This document shows, piece by piece, positions 27,353 to 36,207 of a stretch of DNA of 64,000 nt. The position numbers were made by a program, and so were the translations under genes. The stretch is from assembly GCF_030345075.1 (NCBI RefSeq), contig NZ_CP128361.1:2604001-2668000 (forward strand). Direction: 5' to 3'. The first letter of the stretch is position 1. Each line of letters starts with the position of its first letter. The DNA comes from Solwaraspora sp. WMMA2065. Its GTDB lineage: Bacteria > Actinomycetota > Actinomycetes > Mycobacteriales > Micromonosporaceae. The notes beneath the pieces are model-generated. The model did no database searches. It had not been told where the DNA came from and worked only from the letters and a program-made list of their open reading frames with translations.

Positions 27353-28705
27353 TCAGAGCGCGCCGAGGTAGCGGCGACGCTCGTACGGGGTGACCTCGCG
27401 GCGGTACTGCTCCCATTCGGAGCGCTTGTTGCGCAGGAAAAAGTCGAAGACGTGCTCGCCGAGCACCTCGGCGATCAGCTCCGAGCTGGCCATCACCTCG
27501 ATGGCCTCGGAGAGGTTCTCCGGCAGCGACTCGTACCCCATCGCCTTGCGCTCGGCGGCGGACAGCGCCGACACGTCGTCCTCGGAGCCCGGCGGCAGCT
27601 CGTAGCCCTCCTCGATGCCCTTGAGGCCGGCGCCGAGCATCACCGCGAAGGCCAGGTACGGGTTGGTCGCCGAGTCCAGCGAGCGGACCTCGACCCGGGC
27701 CGAGTTCGGCTTGCCGTACGCGGGAACCCGCACCAGCGCGGACCGGTTCAGGTGCCCCCAGCACACGTACGCCGGGGACTCGGTGATCCGGTCCGGCAGC
27801 GCCTGCGGGAACAGCCGCTTGTAGGAGTTGACCCACTGGTTGGTGACCGCGGTGTACTCGCGGGCGTGCACCAGCAGTCCGGCGATGAACGCCTTGGCGA
27901 CCTTGGAGATCTTCATCGGATCGCCGGCGTCGTGGAAGGCGTTGCGCTCGCCCTCGAACAGCGACAGGTGGGTGTGCATCCCGCTGCCCGGCTGGTCGGT
28001 GAAGGGCTTGGGCATGAAGGTCGCCGCGACGCCGTGCGACAGGGCGACCTCCTTGACCACGTGGCGGAAGGTCATGATGTTGTCGGCGGTGGTCAACGCG
28101 TCGGCGTAGCGCAGGTCGATCTCCTGCTGGCCGGGAGCCACCTCGTGGTGGCTGAACTCGACCGAGATGCCGATCCGCTCCAGGGCGAGCACCGCCTGGC
28201 GGCGGAAGTCACGGGCCACCGCGTGGGTGGTGTGGTCGAAGTAGCCGCCGGAGTCGACCGGCACCGGGGTGGACCCGTCGGCCGGGCTGTTCTCCAGCAG
28301 GAAGAACTCGATCTCGGGATGGGTGTAGAAGGTGAAGCCCTTGTCGGCGGCCCGGGACAACGCCCGGCGCAGCACGTGCCGGGGATCAGCCCAGGACGGC
28401 GTACCGTCGGGCAGCAGGATGTCGCAGAACATCCGGGCGCTCTCGCCGCTGACGCCGCCCTCGAACGGGAAAACCTGAAATGTGGTGGGATCCGGCATGG
28501 CGACCATGTCGGACTCGAAGACCCGGGCGAACCCTTCGATGGCGGAGCCATCGAAGCCAATGCCTTCTTCGAATGCTGCCTCAAGCTCCGCCGGCGCGAC
28601 CGAGACGCTCTTGAGCGTGCCGAGCACGTCGGTGAACCACAACCGAACGAAACGGATGTCGCGCTCTTCCAGAGTACGGAGCACGAACTCCTGCTGACGG
28701 TCCAC
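27353..28705 (-). CDS. glnA2: GlnA2-type glutamine synthetase
   Basis: A 450-residue glutamine synthetase of the shorter GlnA2 class. The N-terminus DRQQEFVLRTLEERDIRFVR is nearly identical to mycobacterial GlnA2. FDGSAIEGF, HPEIEFFLLE, EFSHHEVAPGQQEIDLRY and KPFTDQPGSGMHTHLSLF are conserved. The adenylylation motif of GlnA (LYDLPPEE) is replaced by YESLPENLSEA, so GlnE should not modify it. The GTG at 28705 follows GAGGGG. A GlnR-like box lies about 120 bp upstream. In mycobacteria GlnA2 is non-essential for growth. Confidence 0.93.
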   Translation of the reverse strand: MDRQQEFVLRTLEERDIRFVRLWFTDVLGTLKSVSVAPAELEAAFEEGIGFDGSAIEGFARVFESDMVAMPDPTTFQVFPFEGGVSGESARMFCDILLPDGTPSWADPRHVLRRALSRAADKGFTFYTHPEIEFFLLENSPADGSTPVPVDSGGYFDHTTHAVARDFRRQAVLALERIGISVEFSHHEVAPGQQEIDLRYADALTTADNIMTFRHVVKEVALSHGVAATFMPKPFTDQPGSGMHTHLSLFEGERNAFHDAGDPMKISKVAKAFIAGLLVHAREYTAVTNQWVNSYKRLFPQALPDRITESPAYVCWGHLNRSALVRVPAYGKPNSARVEVRSLDSATNPYLAFAVMLGAGLKGIEEGYELPPGSEDDVSALSAAERKAMGYESLPENLSEAIEVMASSELIAEVLGEHVFDFFLRNKRSEWEQYRREVTPYERRRYLGAL

Positions 28706-29045
28706 GTCTACCCCTCGTGACACTGGTCTGCCCGGACCGGTTCCATTCTCCGCGCTGCTGCCCTCCAGCGCAGGACCAGGTGCTGTCGGCTCCCACCTGA
28801 GCTGCCCAGTCTTTACCGACCTCGTTACACCGACGTTACGGGACCGCTCCGGTCGCGCACCTGGCGGGGCCAGCCGACAGTCCATACCATTCCGGCTCTT
28901 TGCTACCAATCGTCACGAAGGGGATATTAGACCACGATCACCGGGGCGCACCGGGGCATGTCCGCACAGTCACCTGACCGGTCCCCTCCGCAATGCGTCG
29001 GCGACCGGCGGGGTGGTCGGAGTCGCGCTGGGGGAAGATAGCGAC
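28706..29045. promoter_or_regulatory. 340-bp divergent promoter region between glnA2 and nadE
   Basis: Holds the GlnR-like box (28824-28839) and an AT-richer stretch around 28880-28930 with TTGCTA and TATTAG hexamers 19 bp apart facing nadE, a weak promoter candidate. No gene is seen. Confidence 0.4.
28824..28839. promoter_or_regulatory. GlnR-like box upstream of glnA2
   Basis: The sequence reads GTTAC-N6-GTTAC, two half-sites 11 bp apart, 119-134 bp before the glnA2 start. The first half fits GTnAC of the GlnR pattern; the second deviates from GAAAC by two bases. With the exact box at glnA this suggests joint nitrogen control. Confidence 0.55.
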
Positions 29046-30857
29046 ATGCCGACGCTGCGCATCGCCCTCGCCCAGGTCAACCCCACCGTTGGCGATCTAC
29101 CGGGCAACGCCCGACTGGTCCGCGACTACACCCGTACGGCGGTGGACGCCGGCGGGCAACTGGTCGTGTTCCCGGAGATGATGCTCACCGGCTACCCGGT
29201 GGAGGACCTGGTGTTCCGGGAGTCGTTCGTCGCCGCCGCCCGGTCCGGCGTCGGGCAACTCGCCGCCGACCTGGCCGCCGACGGGTTCGGCGACGTACCC
29301 GTGCTGGTCGGCTACCTCGACGCCGACGGGCCGGCCGCGATCAGCGCCGAGGCCGACCCCGGCCGGGGTCCGCGCAACGCCCTCGCCGTGTTGCACGGCG
29401 GCACCGTGGCGGCCACCTACTTCAAACACCACCTGCCCAACTACGGCGTCTTCGACGAGGACCGCTACTTCGTGCCGGGCACCGCGTTGACCGTCGTGCG
29501 CGTCGGCGGGGTCGACGTGGCGTTGACCATCTGCGAGGACCTGTGGCAGGCCGGCGGACCGTTCACCGCCGCCCGCCGCGCCGGCGTCGGCCTGGTCGTC
29601 ACGGTCAACGGGTCGCCGTACGAGCTGGACAAGGACGACGCCCGGCTGCCACTGGTGCGGCGGCGGGCCGCCGAGGCCGGCGCCACCGTGGCGTACGTCA
29701 ACCTGGTCGGCGGCCAGGACGAACTGGTCTTCGACGGCGACTCCATGATCGTCGCCGCGGACGGCACACTGCTGGCCCGCGCGCCGCAGTTCGTCGAGCA
29801 TCTGCTGCTGCACGACCTGACGCTGCCGGCCGCGGACGCCCCGGCGCAGGACCGCGCCGCGACCCCGGAGACCGCCGACGCGACGGCCACCCCGGAGACC
29901 CCGGACGGCCCGGACCGGATGACCGTCGACCGGGTGGCGGTCGGTGACCGGCCGGTCGACCCGACGGGTGGGCCGGTCAGCGGCGGGGTCGCCGAGCCGC
30001 TGCCGACCGAGGCGGAGATCTGGTCGGCGCTGGTGCTCGGGCTGCGCGACTACGTCCGCAAGAACGGCTTCTCCTCGGTGGTGCTGGGGCTGTCCGGCGG
30101 GATCGACTCGGCGGTGGTGGCTGCGATCGCGGTGGACGCGCTCGGCCCGGACCGGGTCGTCGGCGTCTCGCTGCCCAGTCAGTTCTCCTCCGAACATTCC
30201 CGGGCCGACGCCGCCGAACTGGCCAAACGGACCGGCCTGGACTACCGGATCGAGCCGATCCAACCGATGGTGGATCCGTTCCTGGCCAACATCTCGCTCT
30301 CCGGGCTGGCCGTGGAGAACCTGCAGGCCCGGGTACGCGGGGTGATCCTGATGGCGCTGTCCAACCAGGAGGGCCATCTGGTGCTGACCACCGGCAACAA
30401 GAGCGAACTGGCGGTCGGCTACTCCACCCTGTACGGCGACTCGGTCGGCGGCTTCAACCCGATCAAGGACGTCTGGAAGTCGCTGGTGTGGACGCTGGCC
30501 CGGTGGCGCAACGACGACGCCGTGCGACGCGGCGACGAACCACCGATCCCGGAGAACTCGATCGCCAAACCACCCAGCGCGGAGCTGCGGCCCGGTCAGC
30601 TCGACACCGACTCGCTGCCCGACTACGCGCTCCTCGACGGGGTGCTCACCGGCTACATCGACGGCGATGCCGGCCGCGACGACCTGGTCGCCGCCGGGCA
30701 CGATCCGGCGCTGGTCGACCGGGTGCTGCGGATGGTGGACCTCGCCGAATACAAGCGGCGGCAGTCGGCGCCCGGCACCAAGATATCGATCAAGGCATTC
30801 GGCCGCGATCGACGACTGCCGATCACCAACCGGTGGCGGGAGCCCGGCGACGGATGA
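29046..30857 (+). CDS. nadE: NadE, glutamine-dependent NAD+ synthetase
   Basis: A 603-residue two-domain enzyme that amidates nicotinic acid adenine dinucleotide. The N-terminal nitrilase-type glutaminase domain has the triad Glu44 (FPEMML), Lys127 (YFKHHL) and Cys163 (TICEDLW). A linker rich in Thr/Ala/Pro of about 60 residues leads to the C-terminal synthetase with the pyrophosphate loop LGLSGGIDSAVVA and the LVLTTGNKSELAVGYSTLYGD segment. The ATG at 29046 follows GGGGGAAG. Confidence 0.96.
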   Translation: MPTLRIALAQVNPTVGDLPGNARLVRDYTRTAVDAGGQLVVFPEMMLTGYPVEDLVFRESFVAAARSGVGQLAADLAADGFGDVPVLVGYLDADGPAAISAEADPGRGPRNALAVLHGGTVAATYFKHHLPNYGVFDEDRYFVPGTALTVVRVGGVDVALTICEDLWQAGGPFTAARRAGVGLVVTVNGSPYELDKDDARLPLVRRRAAEAGATVAYVNLVGGQDELVFDGDSMIVAADGTLLARAPQFVEHLLLHDLTLPAADAPAQDRAATPETADATATPETPDGPDRMTVDRVAVGDRPVDPTGGPVSGGVAEPLPTEAEIWSALVLGLRDYVRKNGFSSVVLGLSGGIDSAVVAAIAVDALGPDRVVGVSLPSQFSSEHSRADAAELAKRTGLDYRIEPIQPMVDPFLANISLSGLAVENLQARVRGVILMALSNQEGHLVLTTGNKSELAVGYSTLYGDSVGGFNPIKDVWKSLVWTLARWRNDDAVRRGDEPPIPENSIAKPPSAELRPGQLDTDSLPDYALLDGVLTGYIDGDAGRDDLVAAGHDPALVDRVLRMVDLAEYKRRQSAPGTKISIKAFGRDRRLPITNRWREPGDG

Positions 30858-30912
30858 GACCCACCGGGTGCCGGGTGAGGTGTGAATTCCTGCACTGAAG
30901 CCTCTCCGCGCC

Positions 30913-30930
30913 GGTGCCACCGGTGGCACC
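30913..30930. promoter_or_regulatory. 18-bp perfect palindrome between nadE and panB
   Basis: GGTGCCACCGGTGGCACC is identical to its reverse complement. It lies 56 bp after nadE and 57 bp before panB, without a T-run. It could be a short terminator for nadE or an operator for panB; the sequence does not decide. Confidence 0.5.
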
Positions 30931-30986
30931 ATCGGGACGTACCCCGGGGACCGCGACCGCGGCCACGAGGGTGAGAGGAGACGACG

Positions 30987-31889
30987 ATGTCCCGATCCAC
31001 GCCGGGCGCCGGGCCCAGCCAGTCAGCCACGTCCACCGAGCCGGCCGATCCCGCCACGCCGGCCGAGGCCGTCGCACTGTACGGCGGACCGGTCAGCCGC
31101 CGGGTCCGCACCCGTGACCTGACCGCCGCCAAGGAACGCGGCGAACGGTGGGCCATGCTCACCTCGTACGACCAGTACACCGCCGCGATCTTCGACCGGG
31201 CCGGCATCCCGGTGCTGCTGGTCGGCGACTCCGCGGCGAACAACGTGTTCGGCCACGAGACCACCGTGCCGGTCACCGTCGACGAACTGCTGCCGCTGGT
31301 CCGGGCCGTGGTCCGGGCCACCCGGGGCGCGCTGGTCGTCGGCGATCTGCCGTTCGGCTCCTACGAGGAGGGGCCGACGCAGGCGCTGCGCACCGCCGTA
31401 CGGTTCATGAAGGAAGGCGGCTGCGGCGCGGTCAAACTCGAGGGCGGCCGGCGGGTCGCCGACCAGATCGCCGCGCTGACCGGGGCCGGCATCCCGGTGA
31501 TGGCGCACGTCGGCTTCACTCCGCAGCGGGAGCACACCATCGGCGGCTACCGGGTGCAGGGCCGTGGCGACGCCGCCGACGAGGTGATCGCCGACGCCCA
31601 CGCGGTCGCCGAGGCCGGCGCGTTCGCCGTGGTGCTGGAGATGGTGCCGGGGGTGGTCGCCAAGCGGATCACTCACGACCTGCCGGTGCCGACGGTCGGC
31701 ATCGGCGCCGGCCCGGAGACCGACGCGCAGGTGCTGGTCTGGCAGGACATGTCCGGCATGCGGTCCGGCCCGACCCCGCGGTTCGTGAAGCCCTACGCCG
31801 ACCTCGCCGGGGTGCTCGCCGACGCGACCCGCCGGTACGCAGACGACGTCCGTGCCGGCCGGTTCCCCACCGCCGCACACACCTTCTGA
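30987..31889 (+). CDS. panB: PanB, 3-methyl-2-oxobutanoate hydroxymethyltransferase
   Basis: A 300-residue enzyme that makes ketopantoate from 2-oxoisovalerate and methylene-tetrahydrofolate, the first step of pantothenate synthesis. [20 protein letters not shown] carries the metal-binding aspartate, [12 protein letters not shown] the second, [10 protein letters not shown] the conserved lysine, and [12 protein letters not shown] and [18 protein letters not shown] follow. It has a 38-residue low-complexity N-terminal extension before ARTRDL-like [18 protein letters not shown] after GAGAGGAGA. Confidence 0.96.
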   Translation: MSRSTPGAGPSQSATSTEPADPATPAEAVALYGGPVSRRVRTRDLTAAKERGERWAMLTSYDQYTAAIFDRAGIPVLLVGDSAANNVFGHETTVPVTVDELLPLVRAVVRATRGALVVGDLPFGSYEEGPTQALRTAVRFMKEGGCGAVKLEGGRRVADQIAALTGAGIPVMAHVGFTPQREHTIGGYRVQGRGDAADEVIADAHAVAEAGAFAVVLEMVPGVVAKRITHDLPVPTVGIGAGPETDAQVLVWQDMSGMRSGPTPRFVKPYADLAGVLADATRRYADDVRAGRFPTAAHTF

Positions 31890-31902
31890 CCGACCGCCGT
31901 CA

Positions 31903-31946
31903 CCGCCCAGTCCCGGCGGATCGCGAGATCCGCCGGGACTGGGCGG
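31903..31946. terminator. 20-bp-arm hairpin between panB and npdG
   Basis: Perfect 20-bp arms (31903-31922 and 31927-31946) with a GCGA loop lie between the convergent genes and end three bases before the npdG stop. A strong bidirectional terminator. Confidence 0.85.
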
Positions 31947-31949
31947 AGC

Positions 31950-32645
31950 TCACAGATCGGTGACCCGCACCCCGGAATGCGCCTTGTACCGGCGGTTGAT
32001 GGCGATCAGGTTGGCGGTGAACGCCTCGATCTGGTGCGCGTTGCGCAGCCGGCCGGCGTAGATGCCCCGCATGTCCGGAATCCGGGCGGCGAGCGCGGCG
32101 ACGACCGCCGCCGCCTCCCGGTCCTCGGCGCAGATCAGGACGTCCAGGTCGATCCGCTCGATCTTCGGGTCGGCCAGCAACGGCGCGCTCAGGTGGTTGA
32201 AGGCGGCACAGACCCGCGAGTCGGGCAGCAGCGCCGCGGCCTGCTGTGCGGCGCTGCCCTGCGCCACCGGCAACGGGTACGGGCCCTGCTTGTCGAAGCC
32301 GAGCGGGTTCACACAGTCGACCACGATCTTGCCGGCGAGCGGGTCGCGCAGTGCGGCGACGGTCGCCTCGTGACCCTCCCACGGCACCGCGATGATCACC
32401 AAGTCGGACCCGCCGGCCACCTCGTCGTTGCCGCCGCCGCTGATCACCCCGGCCGCGACCCCGGGCAACGCGGCGATCTCCTTGGCCGCGGCGGCGGCCC
32501 GGGTACCGTCGCGGGACCCGATGCGGACCGGCTGACCGGCGCGGGCGAGCCGGTACGCCAGGCCCCGTCCCTGGTCGCCGGTGCCGCCGATAATGCCGAC
32601 CGTGAGGCCGGAGACGTCGGGCAGTGTGCTGGCGTCATATCCCAT
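31950..32645 (-). CDS. npdG: NADPH-dependent F420 reductase
   Basis: A 231-residue Rossmann protein that exchanges hydride between coenzyme F420 and NADP. The dinucleotide motif GIIGGTGDQGRGLAYRLA, the NADP-binding GSRDGTRA, NPLGFDKQGPYPLPVAQGSAA and the C-terminal AHQIEAFTANLIAINRRYKAH are typical. The ATG at 32645 follows GAGGATGAG. It starts the accessory region beyond panB. F420-using enzymes are abundant in actinomycetes, and a luciferase-like oxidoreductase at 10.5 kb could be one. Confidence 0.9.
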   Translation of the reverse strand: MGYDASTLPDVSGLTVGIIGGTGDQGRGLAYRLARAGQPVRIGSRDGTRAAAAAKEIAALPGVAAGVISGGGNDEVAGGSDLVIIAVPWEGHEATVAALRDPLAGKIVVDCVNPLGFDKQGPYPLPVAQGSAAQQAAALLPDSRVCAAFNHLSAPLLADPKIERIDLDVLICAEDREAAAVVAALAARIPDMRGIYAGRLRNAHQIEAFTANLIAINRRYKAHSGVRVTDL

Positions 32646-32742
32646 CCGCTCATCCTCACCCACCGGACGGCCGCACGGGACCGGACCGTGACGTCGACCA
32701 CCACCCGGTTCCGCACCGGCCACCACCTGCTCCGAGATGTGG

Positions 32743-33961
32743 TCAGCCGCCGTCCGCGACGGGGACCGGTCCAGGCTCGTCGGCCGGGTACCGGAAGATC
32801 ACCCGCCGGCTGGCCGGGTCGGCGGTGACCAGCCGGACCCGGACCCGTTCGCCGACCGGTGGAGCGCCGGTGCAGCGGGCGATCACCGCCGGCTCGTCGA
32901 GGGCGACGGTGCCGCGCGGCGCCCGCTTCGCGGTGCCCGGGTCGGCGTCCAGCACCGCAACGTCGAACTCCGCACCGACCCGGTTCGCCAACAGCACCGC
33001 CTCGGTCAAGTCGATCGCGGCGCGGGCCGCCGCACCGGCGGTCCGGTCGGTACCGGCCATCACCTCCGGCAGCCGGGGCAGCGCCTCGGCGACCGACGGG
33101 GGTACCTCCCGGCCAGCGGTCACCGCCAGGCAGACCTCCGTGGCGTACCGGTCGGCCAGCCGCCGCAACGGCGCGGTGACGTGGGCGTACGGGGCACCGA
33201 CCCCGCCGTGGCCGGATTCTGCCGGCGGCTGGCCGGCGAACGCGGTGTACCGGGCACCGCGCAGCAGCTCGGCGGCGTGGTCCAGGAACGCGGCGCCGCG
33301 CGGCTGTGCCGCGTCTACTCCGGCGGTGACCTCACCGACGGCTGCGCCCGGCGGCCACCAGACACCCAGGGCACGGGCCGCCGCCTGCAGCCGGGTCACC
33401 GCCGCCGGTTGCGGTGCCGGCATGGTACGCAGCAGACCGACGCCGGCCCGCAGCATGATGTCGGCGGCAGCCATTCCGGTGAGCAGCGAGATCTGGGCGT
33501 TGTGCTCCTCGATCGGCAGCGGTGGACGCAGCACCAGTCGCCAGCCGTGGCCGGCTGGTTCGACGTCCTGGTCGGGCAGCGGGAGCGCGACCGCGCCCCG
33601 CGCCGCCGCCCGCGCGCTCAGCAGCCCGCCGATGCGCGGCAGCCGGGCGATCGGCTCGGCGAGCTCAGCGAGCCGACCGGCGGTCAGTGCGGCGTGCACG
33701 GTCGGGTAGTCGAGCTGCGCCCGGCTGCGGACCCGGGCGCGTTCCAGCCGGGTGTCGACCAGTGCGCCGTCGGCGGCCAGGTCGAGCGTCCACACGACGG
33801 CCGGCCGGACGGCGTCGGAGGTCGGCCTCCGGCGGCGGTACGCGCGACGCAGCCTCGTCCGCCTCGCGTTGCGCCGCGGGCGGGAACGCGGTGGGCAGTT
33901 CCAGCTCGCGGCGCAACGCGCCAAAGTCGATCCGGGACGCGGTCAGGCGGGGCAACGGCAC
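32743..33961 (-). pseudogene. RNase II/RNB-domain protein, frameshifted and missing its catalytic segment
   Basis: The N-terminal 45 residues (from GTG at 33961: PLPRLTASRIDFGALRRELELP) match the start of actinobacterial RNB-family proteins. Near 33820 the homology jumps out of frame to RPAVVWTLDLAADGALVD and then runs to the stop with the rest of the family (PIEEHNAQISLLTGMAAADIML, PYAHVTAPLRRLADRYATE). The roughly 75 residues that should lie between, with the DxxxxxDLDDA-type metal-binding aspartates, are absent. A single deletion could cause both the loss and the frameshift. It should be inactive as a nuclease. Confidence 0.75.
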
Positions 33962-34056
33962 GGATCATTCCTATCAGCCGGCCGCCACGAACGCGCCGGT
34001 GGCGCGTCGGCGGCCGGTAGGTCAGGGTGTGCCGATGCGGCGGCCGTGCGCCCTGG

Positions 34057-34665
34057 TCAGCGGCCAGCCTTGCGGGCGGTCTGGGTCCCCGCCTTCTTGG
34101 TGGTCTTCTTCGCGGTCTTCCGGGTGGCCGCCGCCTTCTTGGCGGTACCCCGCTGAGCGGGGGTGGCGTTCTTCGGTGAAGTGGCTCGCTGCACCCGGCC
34201 AGCGGTGCGTTTCGTCGCGGCTGCCACCTTCTTCCCGGCCCGGCCGGTGGTGCCCTTGGCCGGCGTGGACCTGGTCGCGGTCGTCGTCGCCGTGGTTTTC
34301 GCGGCCGTACTCTTGCCTGCGGTCGCGGTCTTCCTCGCCGGGCTGGTCTTGCGCGCGGTGGCTGTCGTCTTCTTGGCTGGAGTGGTCTTGCGCGTTGTGG
34401 CCGTCGTCTTGCGCGCCGCCGGGCTGGTCTTCTCGGCCGCAGCCTTCTTCGCCGTCGGGCTCGTCTTGCGCGCCGTCGGGCTGGTCTTCTTCGTAGCGGG
34501 TTTCCTTGCCACCGTCGCGGACGCCTTCCGTGCGGACGTCTTCTTCGCTGCCGGGCTCGTCTTCTTCGCCGCCGGGCTCGTCTTCTTCGCCGCCGTCTTC
34601 GTGGTGCCGGTGCTCGACGCCCGCCGGGTGGCGGGACGGGTCGCGGCTTTGGTGCCAGCAACCAT
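34057..34665 (-). CDS. Histone H1-like Lys/Ala/Thr-rich nucleoid protein
   Basis: A 202-residue highly basic protein built of Lys, Ala, Thr, Ser, Pro and Arg with repeated KKTSPAAKKTS, RKTSPTAKK and RKTTATARK units, like eukaryotic H1 tails and bacterial Lys-rich nucleoid proteins. It lacks the HU fold, so it is a tail-only protein. It should bind DNA without sequence preference. The ATG at 34665 follows a perfect AAGGAGG. The repeats make this stretch prone to copy-number change. Confidence 0.8.
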   Translation of the reverse strand: MVAGTKAATRPATRRASSTGTTKTAAKKTSPAAKKTSPAAKKTSARKASATVARKPATKKTSPTARKTSPTAKKAAAEKTSPAARKTTATTRKTTPAKKTTATARKTSPARKTATAGKSTAAKTTATTTATRSTPAKGTTGRAGKKVAAATKRTAGRVQRATSPKNATPAQRGTAKKAAATRKTAKKTTKKAGTQTARKAGR

Positions 34666-34755
34666 GGCTTTTTCCTCCTTGCGGACTTTCAATGGATTTG
34701 TCCCCTATGGAGACTGTGGAGTCTCCGGAATCCGACCCAGGTAGGCCGGACCGGC

Positions 34756-34959
34756 CTAGTCCTGCTCCCCGGTCCAGCGGGCGTCCTCGGTCTCCCACTC
34801 CTCGTTACGTTCCGACACCCGCTGCAGCGCCTGCTCAGCTTCGGCCTTCGAGGCGTAGGGACCGAGCCGGTACTTGGCGGCACACAGATCCGCCCCGGAC
34901 TCCACGCGCTGATGACGCAGGCACCAGAAGTACTCGCCATCAGGTCCGCTGTCGCTCAC
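34756..34959 (-). CDS. Small SPOR-like protein
   Basis: A 67-residue protein starting VSDSGPDGEYFWCLRHQRVE and containing KYRLGPYASKAEAEQALQRV, a short version of the SPOR-type pattern (GPY...A...L). Actinomycete genomes often carry such small genes. A longer frame up to 35007 exists, but the GTG at 34959 gives the usual start; no clear Shine-Dalgarno is seen. Function unknown. Confidence 0.7.
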   Translation of the reverse strand: MSDSGPDGEYFWCLRHQRVESGADLCAAKYRLGPYASKAEAEQALQRVSERNEEWETEDARWTGEQD

Positions 34960-35201
34960 GGAAACACTGTGCACGGAAAAACGGCAAAGCGCCACCGTTT
35001 CGCGCAAAATGTCCGAGCCTTTCCATCATAGACGCAAGCCATTCCTATCCGACGCCAACACTGCCCAATTGGCGCTCCGACCCGGAAAAGGCCTACGGCA
35101 CAGGCAATTCCGCTGAGGGGGTACGCCTGCACCGGCAGCGGTGGTGCACGCTGGGAACCGGTCGTCGTTCGATGGTCGTCGGGCGGAACGGCGCGCCGAT
35201 A

Positions 35202-35227
35202 CCCTCCCATCAAGGAGGGAGTCCATG
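35202..35227 (+). promoter_or_regulatory. Strong Shine-Dalgarno site inside a hairpin, followed by ATG
   Basis: CCCTCC (35202-35207) can pair with GGAGGG (35214-35219) over a six-base loop. The AGGAGG core sits in the right arm and an ATG follows at 35225. The reading frame from there runs antisense into the HAD gene and looks non-coding after about 30 residues. It may be a gene remnant, a leader or a terminator-like hairpin. The rest of 35008-35288 shows nothing else. Confidence 0.4.
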
Positions 35228-35288
35228 CGATCCGGACGCCTGGTGCAGACCGCGTTCACCGACCTCCGGGCAACCCGTGCCGGCACCG

Positions 35289-36053
35289 TCAGTCCACACC
35301 GGCCGGGAACGCGGTCTCGATCAGCCGCCGCAGCCCGTGGCCGTCGTCGACGGTCACGTCCGGCACCCCGTCGGGCTGGCCGCGTTCCCGACCGGTGCGG
35401 GCCGAGACCATCAGCACTGCGGCACCGGCACCGGCCCGCCGCGCGCACGGGATGTCCCGGGCCGGGCTGTCCCCGACGAACCAGCAGTCCGCCACCGGTA
35501 CGCCGAGTGCCCGCGCCGCGAGCCAGGCGACCTCAGGGTTGGGTTTACGCACCCCTGCCTCGTCGCTGTAGATCTGTACGGCGAACCGGTCGCCAAGACC
35601 GACAGCGTCCAGGAAGTCGCGGTGCGCGGCACCGCACAACGTGTTGCTGACGATCGCCAGCGGCAGACCGGCGTCGGCGGCGACGTCCAACGCGGTACGG
35701 ATACCGGGGCGTACCGCCCAGTCCGCACGCCGGGTCCACGCGTAGCTCAACGCGGTCGCCTCGCGCAGCACCGCGTCGCGGGCCGGGGCCGGCCAGCCGG
35801 GTGTGATGAACTCCCGCCAGACCTGTTCGTGGCCGTACTCCCGGGGGCGGTCCTGCTCGCCGATCCGGTCCCGCCAGGCGGCGTACTCGCGTTGCCCGTC
35901 GATCAGCGACCGGGTGATCCGCTCGGCGGACAACGCGTCGCCGACGAGCGCGCAAAGCCGGTCGACCAGGTGGGTCGGCTGCGGTGACATCGAGGGGGCG
36001 TCGACGATGACTCCGCCGAAATCGAGCAGCAGGGCGCGAGGGGTGGGCAGCAT
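35289..36053 (-). CDS. HAD-superfamily hydrolase
   Basis: A 254-residue haloacid-dehalogenase-type protein. Motif I is LLLDFGGVIVD (nucleophile Asp11; the usual second Asp is Gly), motif II IVSNT, motif III with KPNPEVAWLAARALG and motif IV CWFVGDSPARDIPCARRAG. The DFGGV form is shared with the N-terminal domain of epoxide hydrolases, some of which are phosphatases. It is divergent from the LacI-type regulator across a region with a LacI-family operator, so it may be co-regulated. Substrate unknown. Confidence 0.85.
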   Translation of the reverse strand: MLPTPRALLLDFGGVIVDAPSMSPQPTHLVDRLCALVGDALSAERITRSLIDGQREYAAWRDRIGEQDRPREYGHEQVWREFITPGWPAPARDAVLREATALSYAWTRRADWAVRPGIRTALDVAADAGLPLAIVSNTLCGAAHRDFLDAVGLGDRFAVQIYSDEAGVRKPNPEVAWLAARALGVPVADCWFVGDSPARDIPCARRAGAGAAVLMVSARTGRERGQPDGVPDVTVDDGHGLRRLIETAFPAGVD

Positions 36054-36103
36054 CCGACCATCATCCCCGGCGGGCGGGCTCGCCGGCGACTCCGGACCCC
36101 GCC

Positions 36104-36119
36104 ATGTTCACGCAAACAT
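36104..36119. promoter_or_regulatory. Operator copy upstream of the LacI-type gene
   Basis: ATGTTCACGCAAACAT matches the 16-bp operator upstream of the ABC transporter operon (ATGTTTGCGCAAACAT) at 14 of 16 positions. It lies 88 bp before the regulator start, which suggests autoregulation and possibly control of the divergent HAD gene. Confidence 0.75.
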
Positions 36120-36207
36120 CGCGAGCACTGCTAGTGTCAGCACGGCTTCCGGCGTACCCCCGGCACCGGGCATCGCCAACACCGGGAGAGGAAGGTGTCG
36201 ACGCCCG

